Source of the DNA: Heliocidaris tuberculata
Taxonomy: Eukaryota > Echinodermata > Echinoidea > Camarodonta > Echinometridae
Length of the DNA: 64,000 nucleotides
Direction: 5' to 3'
NCBI GenBank assembly: GCA_025618425.1
Contig: CM046850.1
Coordinates: 28,173,987 to 28,237,986 of the forward strand
The position numbers and the translations under genes are program-made. Shown in pieces: positions 11,811 to 22,791 of this stretch (positions are counted from its first letter, which is position 1; each line of letters starts with the position of its first letter). The notes under the pieces were generated by a model. That model was not told the DNA's origin. It saw only the letters and a list, made by a program, of their open reading frames with translations, and did no database searches.

Positions 11811-12975
11811 TTGTTTACGGAATTTTGTAACCCAATTGACATACCATTTTGTTTGGAGCTGAAAAATATATAAAGCCATACACAATATATTTCTTTTCTA
11901 TTCATGATTAATGAGCATGGATGGATCTTTAAAAAATTTAAATGTCATCTGAACAATCTCTCATATTTTGATGGAACGGTGCAATTGAAAATGGTGTTTC
12001 GGACGTTACATCTTCCGTAAACATTTTAGACCCACATTTAACCCACTAGAACAAGAACTTAATTACCTCATATCCACTATTAGAATACACTTATTAGTTA
12101 CTCCAAATAAATAGGTTAAAATAAAATAGCAATATACTGTCGTAGTGCTGATGGTAAAAATATCCTCATCAAATGAAAAAGATGTCCAATTTTCCGTAAA
12201 CAGTTTTGCAACGTCCGAAACGATTTTAATTTTGAAGTAGTAAAAAATATATGACTTGGAGGACCTATCTTTTACAACATTTTATAAACATCTTAAGGCA
12301 GCTACCCATCAAAGCAAAAAATAATGGAGGAGCTTAAATTACATTGTCACTTTATCAGTAAAACCAATTTTCCGTTAACAGTTGTAACATCCGAAACAAA
12401 TGTAATGTCCGAAACACAAAATACTCATTTAAAGATGATAAGTCAAATTTTATGGTATCTGGAGTGAATCAATCATTATGGAATAAAACATTGTAAGTCA
12501 TTACACAAATTTAGACACAAATTATGTGATTCACATGCAACGATTTTTTGTAAGGACAAAAAAGTTGTTTCGGACGTTACATAATTTTATTGTTAACACC
12601 TAATTTACAAATTTCAATTAATTTTTTGACATATCAGCAAATTATGATTTCACAATCTTTTCCCATGTTAAGAAAACTATTTTCAATATTTTATTTAGCT
12701 TTGAATATAAAGAAAGCATGAATAGGATGCTAAGAACTAATTTTTTCATGAATCATCTACATGTAAGCTTTCTGCAAAACTGAAATATAAAAAAATTATA
12801 ATTTTGCAGCCACTCTATGTGATGAAATGCATTGCTGGATGGTTTAGTATATCCTAAATTGTAATTTATCGTAAAAAATCACAACAAAAGTTACTTGTAA
12901 AAAATTTTGAGTCATGTTAACAGTATTTTCTGGTATGCTGTAAGCACGTTTCGGACGTTACATCATACTGTTAAC
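11811..12975. repeat. Dispersed composite motif array (GTTTCGGACGTTACA plus TGTTAAC)
   Basis: GTTTCGGACGTTACAT occurs at 11,996, 12,567 and 12,948 on the plus strand. Its complement, with small changes, occurs at about 12,208, 12,383 and 12,401. Each is accompanied within a few bases by TGTTAAC or TGTTTACGG on the same side of the motif. A further copy with AATGTTAACAG is at 15,622-15,650. Spacing of the main copies is about 185-195 bp, with one double interval. The sequence between motifs is not obviously repeated. Confidence 0.7.
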
Positions 12976-13065
12976 ATCCATTTTTAAACTCCAGCCAGTT
13001 CAAAGGAGGGGCAAAGATTGATGTAAGAAGGAGTGATTTCCATTTTTCAACCTTTCCTCTTACTG

Positions 13066-13481
13066 TTAACCCTTTCAGGACAGGAATTATTTAAGAGCTC
13101 AATTGATCACATTTTGTTCTGCAGATTGGCAACAATAATATTTTTCTTTTAGTGCTACATGGTTCTAATAAGATGTAATGTCTTGAAAATAATATACATG
13201 GTTAGGAACTTTGTCAAAAAGTTCAAAAAGTTGCCAATTTGGACAAAAAAACAATGATTTTGAATCTCTCAATGTGTTGCCAATTTAAGGATGTTCAATC
13301 TTATTCTCCTTTTTAAAATTCCTGGCATCAAACGCAATATGATCATGCCACAAAAATGGACACAGTATGTGCAGAATTTTTTGCTCTTTCTACTCATGCA
13401 TCTGGCATATTTTTTAAGGCTCTAAATCAAAAGTTATTGGGCCAAACCACAAAATGTGGTCAATTGTCTCGAAAGGGTTAA
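13066..13481 (-). mobile_element. TTAA-flanked MITE family A, copy 4
   Basis: Intact TTAA at both ends, 416 bp, reverse orientation. It is nested inside the 4.56-kb insertion and therefore arrived after that insertion or moved with it. Confidence 0.8.
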
Positions 13482-14219
13482 AAGTGTTTTGCATTTGTAT
13501 TTTATCAGTTTTTCATTTTTATGAAGGATATCCCAAATGATGTCATTAAACTTAAGTTTATTTGGTCAATTTAAGTATTTTTTTCAGTAACGATCACACA
13601 CCTTACATGTAACTTTACCCAGTCTACGAAACAAAGAATATGTTATGTAAATATTTCAAAAATGCAACCAAGCTAAACCATTTTCTCAAAATTTACATGA
13701 AATATGGATTTTTACCTTGAAATAGGGGGGGGGGGGGGCTATTAAACTTTAATTTTATTTATACATGTATGTGTGGACTACTTTGAATTATTTAGCTGAT
13801 TTTTTTAATGCTTTATCCTCACAATTTATCATGCCATTTTGTGAAATAGAATTGGAAACCACTCATTGCTACATGAAGATTGATTACACAGTTTTTGGTG
13901 AACACGGGGCCTTCCAAGTGTGTATAGATCTATAGTAAAGTTCATTCATACATGTACAATATAAGAAGCTTTGTAAACTTGTAAAAAAATTTACTTACAA
14001 ATGGCTGTATGTCAGCCTTTAATTTAACTATCCACATCCTACACAATTAATTTCATTTGGATTATCAACTTGTTTACTTTAATAAAAGCTTTAAACAGTC
14101 TGAGCCATGTTTGATATTTTCCCTAAATGTTACATTATTCCATTATCTAACCTGTGTTTGTAAATAGTAAAGAGAGAGGAAACTTCTTTAAGTTTTTCTG
14201 ATGATCGCTCCACCAATTT

Positions 14220-15060
14220 AACAAGTGAATGAGTAAATTACGCAATGCGTAATAAATGTCCCTGCCGGAAGTGCAGATCTGTGGAAATTAACTAGCCTGA
14301 ACCTTAAAACTTCAGTGAAAAACTTTAGTGAATAAAATAATAATGTTACTGCATGCAAAAGAAGAGAATACCAACAATGCACGTATACAACTGAAATATA
14401 AAACATGAAAACATTATGAACCTTCAGCCATTTTGAATAAATTTGCAAAAATTTGCATGAATAATGAATTTCAAAATTCTGTGTAGAAGTTTGGAAGCCC
14501 CCACCCAGCCCTATCAGATAAAACAATCGGAATCAAAATCCGATGTGAAATAGAGGAGAAGTAGCATTTTTCGTCGATTTTGAATAAATTTGCATAAATT
14601 TGCATAATTAATGAATTTCAAAATTCTGTGTAGAAGTTTGGAAGCCCCCACCCAGCCCTATCAGATAAAACAATCGGAATCAAAATCCGATGTGAAATAG
14701 AGGAGAAGTAGCATTTTTCGTCGATTTTGAATAAATTTGCATAAATTTGCATAATTAATGAATTTCAAAATTCTGTGCAGAAGTTTGGAAGCCCCCACCC
14801 AGCCCTATCAGATAAAACAATCGGAATCAAAATCCGATGTGAAATAGAGGAGAAGTAGCATTTTTCGTCGATTTTGAATAAATTTGCATAAATTTGCATA
14901 ATTAATGAATTTCAAAATTCTGTGTAGAAGTTTGGAAGCCCCCACCCAGCCCTATCAGATAAAACAATCAGAATCAAAATCGGCCAAGAAATGACGGAGA
15001 AGTAGCATTTTCTAACATTTGAGCACACACGGACAGACGGACGGACGGACGGACGGACGG

Positions 15061-15091
<31 letters not shown>

Positions 15092-15142
15092 CGAACGGAG
15101 CCCGTTTCATAGTCCCCTCGCGAACTTCGTTCGGCGGGGACA
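14220..15142 (+). mobile_element. Interspersed element with four 147-bp internal repeats, copy 1
   Basis: It starts with AACAAGTGAATGAGTAAATT and ends with TTCGGCGGGGACAA. Near the left end TGTCCCCGCCGGAAG is the inverted counterpart of the right-end CTTCGTTCGGCGGGGACA. Inside are four units of exactly 147 bp (starts at 14,431, 14,578, 14,725 and 14,872), each containing AATAAATTTGCATAAATTTG. A (GACG)n and (AC)n microsatellite follows. A second copy lies at 17,727. No protein is encoded. Confidence 0.75.
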
Positions 15143-15149
15143 ATTAGGT

Positions 15150-16130
15150 TATTATGATTGGTGTTGGAATTAATTACTAAGCTGATTTTAGATTCTATGA
15201 AAGACTTCGTTATGAATGAACCTGTACATACATGTAGTTATTTAGCGGTTTAGTCATTTTGATTACTATAAAATACAATTATTATAAAGGGACATGAAAG
15301 GGATTTAGAGGTGAAATGTCTAATAGTTAGGAAATGAGTTATTATGATTGCTTTTCATATTATCTAGATAATGATTGGATGAGTCAATGTTATCATGAGT
15401 AAAGATTATTTGCATTGATACTGTCTGTGAATACAGTATGTTGTTTATGATTATTGTTTTACGTTTATTATATCGATAATAAATGTGCCATTCTACTTTT
15501 TGACACCAGCATCACATACAACTATTTGTTTCTCCTCGTGTTCTTTTATTTTAGCACCCTATACCCCTGTAGGGGCGTTACAATCATACCAAAAGAAAAG
15601 AAATAAAATTGATGAAAACCATAATGTTAACAGAATGTAACGTCCGAAACGTCAGGGGCGTTACAAAGGGAAATCGTCAGACGATGCACCCGTTCCCAAT
15701 TTTTTTTGTATGTATCTGTCTTATATCATCACTTGTTTAGATAAAATAAGTTTGACCCAAGGAAAGTACATTCTACCATATGAAATAAAAACTTTTAGTT
15801 GTCAAACCCCAAATTTAGGGCTATTTTTAACTTTCAAGTGATGTAAAATCTATATTTTTCAAGATAGAAACTCAAAATTTTCCATGAATAATCTCTGAAG
15901 CACATTTTAAATGAATATTATATATCATTGATATAATTTGTAACAAATTAGTTTAACATCACAGTTCTAAGATATGCTATATTGTGGAGTAAAATTGTAA
16001 AACTCATAATGTTCATGTCTGTCCACTAAATATGGAGATAGATTAAGCTCCAAAATTTGCATTTCTCAAAAATATGAATAGTCTTGATACTCAAAATACA
16101 TGTTTGAAGTGTGTAAACATCATTTCATTT
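15150..16130. other. Non-coding part of the insertion
   Basis: AT-rich DNA with no reading frame of note. It holds one further composite motif at 15,622-15,650, with GGGGCGTTACAA words at 15,573 and 15,655. Confidence 0.5.
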
Positions 16131-16184
16131 TAACCCTCTTTGGACTTTGGGGACATATTTCGTATATGTTAAAAAAACCAGAGC

Positions 16185-17500
16185 CATATGCTTAGAGAGA
16201 CTAAGTTGGGAAGAGAATTTCCTTGGACACCCTGAACACTGAAATGACTTTATGACCCTGCATGTCCTCATATTTTTAGAGTGATCATCACTTGAGGGAA
16301 CAGGTTGCTTTTTCTCCTTACCATTGTGCGTTTTGATATCCTTTTTTATCCTGCATGTCCTAACACTTCTAGAGGGATTACCACTTGATGGAACAGATTG
16401 ATTTTTCTCCTTACCAGTGTATGTTTCGAGATCATTTTTGACCCTACGTGTCCTGACACTTCTAGAGGGATTACCACTTGATGGAACAGATTGATTTTTC
16501 TCCTTACCAGTGTGTGTTTCAATATCATTTTTGACCTTACGTGTCCTAACACTTCTAGAGGGATCACCACTTGAGGGAACAGATTGATTTTTCTCCTTAC
16601 CAGTGTGCATCTCTTCTATCTGTCTCTCAATTTGATTCTGACTGGAGGAAAAGCCATGTAAACTATCCAAATCGCATGTCGATGTGGCATGCGATGTGGT
16701 CTGAAGTCTGGTATTAGAGTCTATATGATCCACTTCCATCCAGTCCCCTTCACTCTTTATATCATCCTCTTCTATCTGTCTCTCATTTTGTTCCTGACTC
16801 GACAAAGGTTCTTGTAAACTGTCCAAATCATGTCTTGAAGTGGTATGCGATGTGATCTGCCATCCTGTATTACAATATGTATGATCCACTTCGATCCAGT
16901 GTATATCATCCTTTGTATCACTCTTTGTATCACTCTCTTCCACCCATCTCTCATTTTGCTCCTGACTGGAAAAAGATTCTTGTAAACTGTCCAAACCATG
17001 TCCTGATATGGCATGCGATGTCATCTGCCGTCCTGGGTTACAATACGTATGATCCACTTCGATCCAGAGTGTGCCATTCTTTGTACCACTCTCTTCCAAC
17101 TGTACATGCATCTCACTTTGATGACTGGAGAAAGAGTCTTGGAAACTGTGCAAACTGTCCAAATCATCTTCTGATGAGGTATGCAATGTGGTCTGACGTC
17201 CTGTATCACAATACGTATGATCCACTAATTCTACATCAATCCAGTGTCCCTCACTCTTTGAATCACTGTCTTCCACCTTTATCTCACTTTGATCCTGACC
17301 GCAGATAGAGTCTTGTAGACTGACAAAACCATCTTCTGATGCAGTATAAGATCTTGCCTGAAGTCCTGCATAAGAATGATCAACTGTTCTGTCCTCTACA
17401 ACTGATCCATGTATGCTGACATCTTGATATTCCTCGTCATCTGATGACCATATACCTGATTCATCTTGTCTCCCAAGAGTGGCATTTGAGTAACATCCAA
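16185..17500 (-). pseudogene. C2H2 zinc-finger gene, exon 3 5' part (acidic repeats, interrupted first finger)
   Basis: The exon starts at 17,500 after an acceptor (TTTTGAAAAG). It opens with TT, completing a Val codon with the G left by the 18,824-18,910 exon, so the frame is continuous. The reading frame carries about five copies of an acidic ~48-residue module (WIEVDHTYCNTGRQ, SHTTSRHDLDSLQESFSS). About four copies of a basic ~32-residue module follow (HTGKEKNQSVPSSG, SRSVRTRRVKN). Then a finger begins, CSGCPRKFSSQLSLSKHM, and the 4.56-kb insertion interrupts it. Read through, the frame ends in the insert at 16,125. With two downstream frameshifts, this copy is probably dead, although a finger-less acidic protein could still be made. 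Confidence 0.75.
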
Positions 17501-17726
17501 CTTTTCAAAAGAAAAGAAAATAATGTTAAAGATACAGTTGAGTATATCATGCAGAGCCAATCAAATTAGTTACAAAATAGATAGAAAATGGAGCTGTTAC
17601 AAACTTGAACCAAAAATATAATTTTCATGTACTATCTTTTAATTTTGTGAGATGCTGTTTTGTGTGCGGGTCTGTTGTCAAATTCTAGTGGTCAAAAATT
17701 GTCACCCCTGTCCATTGCATTGTCAA

Positions 17727-18633
17727 CAAGTGAATGAGTAAATTACGCAATGCGTAATAAATGTCCCCGCCGGAAGTGCAGATCTGTGGAAATTAACTAG
17801 CCTGAAACTTAAAACTTTAGTGAATAAAATAATAATGTTACTGCATGCAAAAGAAGAGAATACCAACAATGCATGTATACAACTGAAATATAAAACATGA
17901 AAACATTATGAACCTTCAGCATTTTGAATAAATTTGCATAAATTTGCATGAATAATGAATTTCAAAATTCTGTGTAGAAGTTTGGAAGCCCCCACCCAGC
18001 CCTACCAGATAAAACAATCGGAATCAAAATCCGATGTGAAATAGAGGAGAAGTAGCATTTTTTGTCAATTTTGAATAAATTTGCATAAATTTGCATAATT
18101 AATGAATTTCAAAATTCTGTGTAGAAGTTTGGAAGCCCCCACCCAGCCCTATCAGATAAAACAATCGGAATTAAAATCCGATGTGAAATAGAGGAGAAGT
18201 AGCATTTTTCGTCAATTTTGAATAAATTTGCATAAATTTGCATAATTAATGAATTTCAAAATTCTGTGTAGAAGTTTGGAAGCCCCCACCCAGCCCTATC
18301 AGATAAAACAATCGGAATCAAAATCCGATGTGAAATAGAGGAGAAGTAGCATTTTTCGTCAATTTTGAATAAATTTGCATAAATTTGCATAATTAATGAA
18401 TTTCAAAATTCTGTGTAGAAGTTTGGAAGCCCCCACCCAGCCCTATCAGATAAAACAATCGGAATCAAAATCGGCCAAGAAATGACGGAGAAGTAGCATT
18501 TTCTAACATTTGAGCACACACGGACGGACGGACGGACGGACGGACGGACGGACGGACGGACGGACACACACACGCACACACGTACGGAGCCCGTTTCATA
18601 GTCCCCTCGCGAACTTCGTTCGGCGGGGACAAC
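17727..18633 (+). mobile_element. Interspersed element with four 147-bp internal repeats, copy 2
   Basis: Same element as at 14,220, same orientation. Internal unit starts are at 17,922, 18,069, 18,216 and 18,363, again exactly 147 bp apart. The GACG run near 18,523 is longer than in copy 1. It lies in the intron between the 17,500 and 18,824 exons. Confidence 0.75.
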
Positions 18634-18823
18634 TATGTGGCAAAACGTGATGATGTACAGGGTTCTTACATGGCCTAAAAGTAACAAGGCATCAGGTGGC
18701 TGTAACCTGGAAATTACTACTAATATGACTGACCTCTTTCATAGTGTTTTTTTTCTCCTGCCTTTTCTTTCTTTTTAACAGTAATTATGAACATTTTCTA
18801 CAGCCCATTAATAAGTTGTTTAC

Positions 18824-18910
18824 CTTGATCGTGAGGAGCTAAATGAGAATCATACTGTGTCTGTAAACTGACTTCAAAGCCATCTTCTTCCATCTCTTCC
18901 TTGATGAAAT
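18824..18910 (-). CDS. C2H2 zinc-finger gene, exon 2 (acidic leader)
   Basis: 87-nt exon with acceptor CTTTCAG before 18,910 and donor CAAG/GTAA after 18,824. It encodes FIKEEMEEDGFEVSLQTQ, then YDSHLAPHDQ. The phase is 1 at both ends: AT completes a codon begun by exon 1, and the terminal G is completed by either the 17,500 or the 7161 exon. The IKEEMEE sequence resembles KQEMEESD in the terminal exons, suggesting that the acidic modules share an origin. Confidence 0.75.
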
Positions 18911-19059
18911 CTGAAAGAAAGAAAAAAAATCTTTCATCAATTTTTTTTAATACTCAGTTTATCAGTTTTTTCATCTCCAATTCCCAAATGTAACGAATGT
19001 CTAACATTAGAAAGTTAGACACGGCTATAATGACACCAATGGGGACAATTCGAATACAT

Positions 19060-19671
19060 GTGATTCATCAAACCCATCTTCTCCTGGTTCACCCGCCTTC
19101 TCGTCTCCTCAAAACAACAAGCAAAGGATGTCTAAACGTAAACCTCGAGCTAGAGTGCTGAGGTTTCTCAATGTAAACTGCCAGAGTATACACGCCAAGA
19201 TGCAAGCATTTTAAATCTTGATTCAACAACACAATCCTGACATAATCATTGGTACAGAGTCCTGGTTATCCGATGGCATCAATAGCAACAAATTATTCCT
19301 TAATAAACAATACAACATCCCAAGTAGGGACTGTCCAACAGTCCAAATGACACACACAGAGGAGTATTTATTGACACCAAGACTGATTTGATAGTTACAA
19401 GAGAGAAAGAACTGGAGACAGACTGTGAAATACTGTGGTGTCGTATTGAAATGGCAGGAAGCAAAACACTTCACGTTGCAGCTTACTACCGACCAAAAGA
19501 AGATGATGAAGGCAGTCTCGCTGAGCTGCAATGGTCTCTGTCCAGGCTAGACAGAAGACACTTGGTAGTACTTGCTAGAGATTTCAACCTACCAGGATGG
19601 AAGTGGCATGCCCCTCATGTCCGTCCATGTGCTTACCCTGCCCTTCATCATCAGTTTGGTGAAATTATTAA
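19060..19671 (+). pseudogene. LINE endonuclease-domain relic
   Basis: Plus-strand translation gives RVLRFLNVNCQSI, then PDIIIGTESWLSDG, LHVAAYYRPKEDD and LVVLARDFNLPGW. These are the order and spacing of an AP-endonuclease domain from a CR1/Jockey-type non-LTR retrotransposon. The usual GDFN is ARDFN here. An in-frame stop near 19,212 and a frameshift near 19,345 interrupt it. It is cut at 19,671 by a TTAA-type element. Confidence 0.75.
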
Positions 19672-20080
19672 AGGAGAATGAAACTCTGGGGAAAAATCAA
19701 TTTTAATGAAAAGAGAGGATAGAGGGAAGCAATTTTTAAAAAGTATCATCAAAATCGGTTACGAAATGAGAAAGTTATGAAAGTTTGAAAAGTCTCAATT
19801 TAATTTCTATGGCGATCCTCAAATTGGCAATGTTGTTTCAAAGTCACAGGTTTAGTAGTACAACTCCAAATATGTTTTGTACACAAAATTTCATATTTTC
19901 CCCATTATCTCTCAAGGTGCAGCTTGTCTCCTTCTTAGCTCAAGATATATCATGGGAAAATGTATTTGACACAACATGTGTTGAGTTCACAAAAAGACAA
20001 GCAGCATCTGTCGAGATAATGGAGAAAATATGAAATTTTGTATACAAAATATATTGACAGTTGTACTATGTGCGGGAAAA
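19671..20080. mobile_element. Diverged, truncated copy of the 584-bp palindromic MITE (family B)
   Basis: Matches 36,924-37,507 over most of its length, including CAAATTGGCAA, TTTTCCCCATTATCT and GTTTGAAAAGTCTC. It is diverged, with the right end lost in an A-rich stretch. It is inserted in the LINE endonuclease relic. Confidence 0.6.
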
Positions 20081-20227
20081 AAAAAAAACAAAAAAAAAAC
20101 ACCAAGCCCGCCTTTTCGCGTAAAATAAACATCTCCGCGGTAAATACGCCTAACAACAGCAAATTCGGGTGAAATTGACCTATTGTTGATTTATTCCTTC
20201 AAATTTTGAAGAAAAAAAAATTGTGAT

Positions 20228-20249
20228 GGGGGGGGGGGGGGGGGGGGGG
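20228..20249. repeat. Poly-G run (about 22 G)
   Basis: Homopolymer run in an intronic region. Nearby, 20,400-20,500 contains repeated GTAGCCCC words with A runs. Confidence 0.8.
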
Positions 20250-20599
20250 TGAAGTTAAAATTTTAAAAATCTATCTTTTCAAATTAAATTGGGCAGTATG
20301 GTGTAAAGTAAACCTGTGCATGAGACAGTACATTTAGTACCAATGTAACAGCAATCGCAATATCACAAAAAACTCAAATTGATAACCAATCTGCACTTTC
20401 CATTAAAATGGTAGCCCCAATAATATAAGAAATAGCCCCATAAAATTAAAAAGTAGCCCCAAGGCAAAAAAAAAAAGTAGCCCCTAAAAAAAAATATCAT
20501 CATCAAAGTGATTGTTGACAGACCCAAGACTGTAGAATCACATTTACTTACCTTTTGTTTTTTTTTAATTCTGTCTAAAATTATTTTGTTTGACATGTT

Positions 20600-21000
20600 T
20601 TTGACTAGCTCAATGCTGATAAGAAATTAAGAATAGAACTTGAAGTGTATTAGAAAAGAACCTGATATTGTACATGACAAAAAGTTATGCAAATAAATTA
20701 TATCTACTTTTTTACACTAATCCATCAGTATCCCATTGATCATTTATCATCTGCCTTAATTTACATCGGCAAATTCTTCATAATAAAAGGATTTATGAAG
20801 AATTTGCAGATAATATGTTGTTTACAGAATTGGTAAGAATATTGTAACCTTCAGGCTTCAATAACCATACTATCAAATAATCAAGTCTGTAGTCTAGGAG
20901 AGTTTACCAATTCTGCATGCATAATGAATACATAATACTCATCAACAAATCAAAATTGTAGGTTATAAACAAATGGTGCACATAAACATTGGTACAGTGT
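20600..21000. other. Intronic DNA, nothing recognised
   Basis: No exon, repeat border or RNA gene seen. A short inverted pair (CAAATTCTTCATAA and TTATGAAGAATTTG, about 20,769-20,805) could form a hairpin. Confidence 0.4.
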
Positions 21001-21017
21001 CAACCTGGTGGCACTCA

Positions 21018-21433
21018 ATATATTTGACAGACGGGTATGTGCCGCTTTGACGACCCTCTTTTTCAATGGCCAATCGCTGTTCTCAAGATACCCGAATTTC
21101 CATAATCTGCCGTTCTCACCCTTCTCACCCGTTCTCAAGATACCCGGTCAGAACAAAAGCGCTCGTCTCTCTCCGTTTCCCCCCGGCGCGCCCCTTTCCC
21201 TAGCTCTCGCGTTCCAACTAAGTCCATTCATTTCCTTGCGCAAATTGCATACATGTATGTATGCACTATAGAATCCCCACACAAAGTGCTGTACATGTAG
21301 TTCCTTAGACCATGTATTTTCGCTCAGCTGGGTATAGATCCATCGTTCCAAAGACCCTATATTTTTCGCTTTTAGCCCGTTGCTTAGTCTAGACCCCGCT
21401 TCAAGGGCAGCTGCGGCACACCCGTCTGAAAAA
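21018..21433. mobile_element. Possible short TIR element
   Basis: CAGACGGGTATGTGCCGC near 21,028 is mirrored by GCGGCACACCCGTCTG near 21,413, with matching GC-rich words just inside. The interior is GC-richer than its surroundings and has no convincing protein. Confidence 0.5.
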
Positions 21434-21468
21434 AAGTTGAGTGCCCCCCCCCTCCCCCGGGGATAAGG

Positions 21469-21950
21469 TATAGTCAAGGATTGTATTTCCGAACAGCATG
21501 GTATTACCGAACACGTACAGTTAAGCGCATAGAGTGGCTTTCATACGCGTGGGACCACGCGTATGTTCTCCACACTATTGAAAGAAAGAACACGGTACAA
21601 GATCATAAAATGAGGCAAAAAAACATAAGTAATATTTTAGGAACTACTCTCTGGTCACCCCCGGTCATCACCTTTTGGCTCCATATGGGGGTAGGTTGTG
21701 TCTTTTTCCCATAGGTTTCACATGTTCGGAAATACAATACCTTTTTCAAGGGACCAAAACGCTGCGTCGTTGGGAAGGGGTTCGCTCGGAAGGGAATATT
21801 GACTTGTATTAGATCTACATGTACGGTGTCTTTTTCAAATTCCACCAACTTCTTTTTCTGTAGGACTTTAAGCATTCATTATACACGTTTGATATATTTG
21901 CTACCGTTGATTTTCTGAAAAGTGTTCGGAAATAGGATCCACTACCAGGA
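21469..21950 (+). mobile_element. Interspersed repeat E, copy 1
   Basis: Begins TATAGTCAAGGATTGTATTT and ends near GGATCCACTACCA. It contains TTTCATACGCGTGG and a mirrored ACGCGTATG, and the words CGGAAATACA and AAGGGGTTC shared with copies at 21,952 and 37,640. This copy has an extra internal block of about 100 bp. Confidence 0.65.
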
Positions 21951-21951
21951 G

Positions 21952-22331
21952 TATAGTCAAGGGTTGTAATTCCGAACAGATTGTATTACCGAACGTGTAC
22001 AGTTAAGCGCCTAAAATGGGTTTTCATACGCGTGGGATTACGCGTATGAAAACCACACTATTGAAACAAAGGTTGTCTTTTTCCCATAGGTTTCACACGT
22101 TCGGAAATACAGTACCTTTTTCAAGGGACCAAAACGCCGCGCCGGTGGGAAGGGGTTCACTCAGAAGGGAATATCGTATTAAATCTACATTGTCTTTTTA
22201 AAATTCCATCAACTTCTTTTTCTGTAGGACTTTGAGCATTCATTATGTAATTTTGACAGATATTCGTTTGATATTTTATTTGCTATCGTTGATTTTCTGA
22301 AAAGTATTCGGACACTGGATCGACCACCATA
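21952..22331 (+). mobile_element. Interspersed repeat E, copy 2
   Basis: Directly follows copy 1. It holds a perfect hairpin: TTTTCATACGCGT and its complement ACGCGTATGAAAA separated by six bases. It ends near CGACCACCATACCA. Confidence 0.65.
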
Positions 22332-22791
22332 CCATGAATAGACGTAGCACTCAGCAGCTAGCAGGGTGGTAGGTCTAGTTGCCAAAGGCCAAGCCTAAGG
22401 GCAAGAGCAATAAAATTTATAAATGGGATGATCTAATAAAGCATTACATGTTACTTAGCATCACGTTAGCTTTCATCAGCTAATGCACCTTCGTATAACT
22501 ATATGACCATGCCCATGCCCAGGCATGGGCATGGACCATGGCCATGCCGTGCGCCTATCTCCCGTGCTGTGCCGGCTGCCATGGCAATGCCGTACAGCGC
22601 TGGACACGAACGGGCAAGTTCCGGCAGGATTAGGTGTCCATGCACCGGCCGCTACGCCTACGGACACAATCTTTCTCAACTAACACTAACTGCACTGCAC
22701 TGCCATACAATGGATACGAAAGTGCATTAGCGCCAAAAATTTCATGGTTTGTTCACTTAGAAAGATGAAAGGAGTAACATTAACAACTCAC

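Larger units (their letters stand above)
11624..16184. mobile_element. 4.56-kb insertion with 17-bp terminal inverted repeats, inside a zinc finger
   Basis: The left end reads GCTCTGGGTTTTTTAAC and the complement of the right end reads GCTCTGGTTTTTTTAAC (16 of 17 match). CATATG lies on both sides. It sits exactly between HM and IIHTG of one C2H2 finger. It contains a family-A MITE (13,066-13,481) and a 147-bp-repeat element (14,220-15,142), so the original insert was about 3.2 kb. No transposase frame was found. It also carries the composite motif array described separately. The superfamily is undetermined; the element is probably non-autonomous. Confidence 0.75.

Noticed and set aside
14430..15010. 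Regularly spaced direct repeats resembling a CRISPR array
   Set aside because: Units are 147 bp with no unique spacers, the context is eukaryotic, and no cas-like genes exist; it is an internal minisatellite of a mobile element.
22503..22730. GC-rich open frames near the first zinc-finger exon
   Set aside because: They consist largely of ATGGGCATGGCC-type simple sequence and lack splice or family support.
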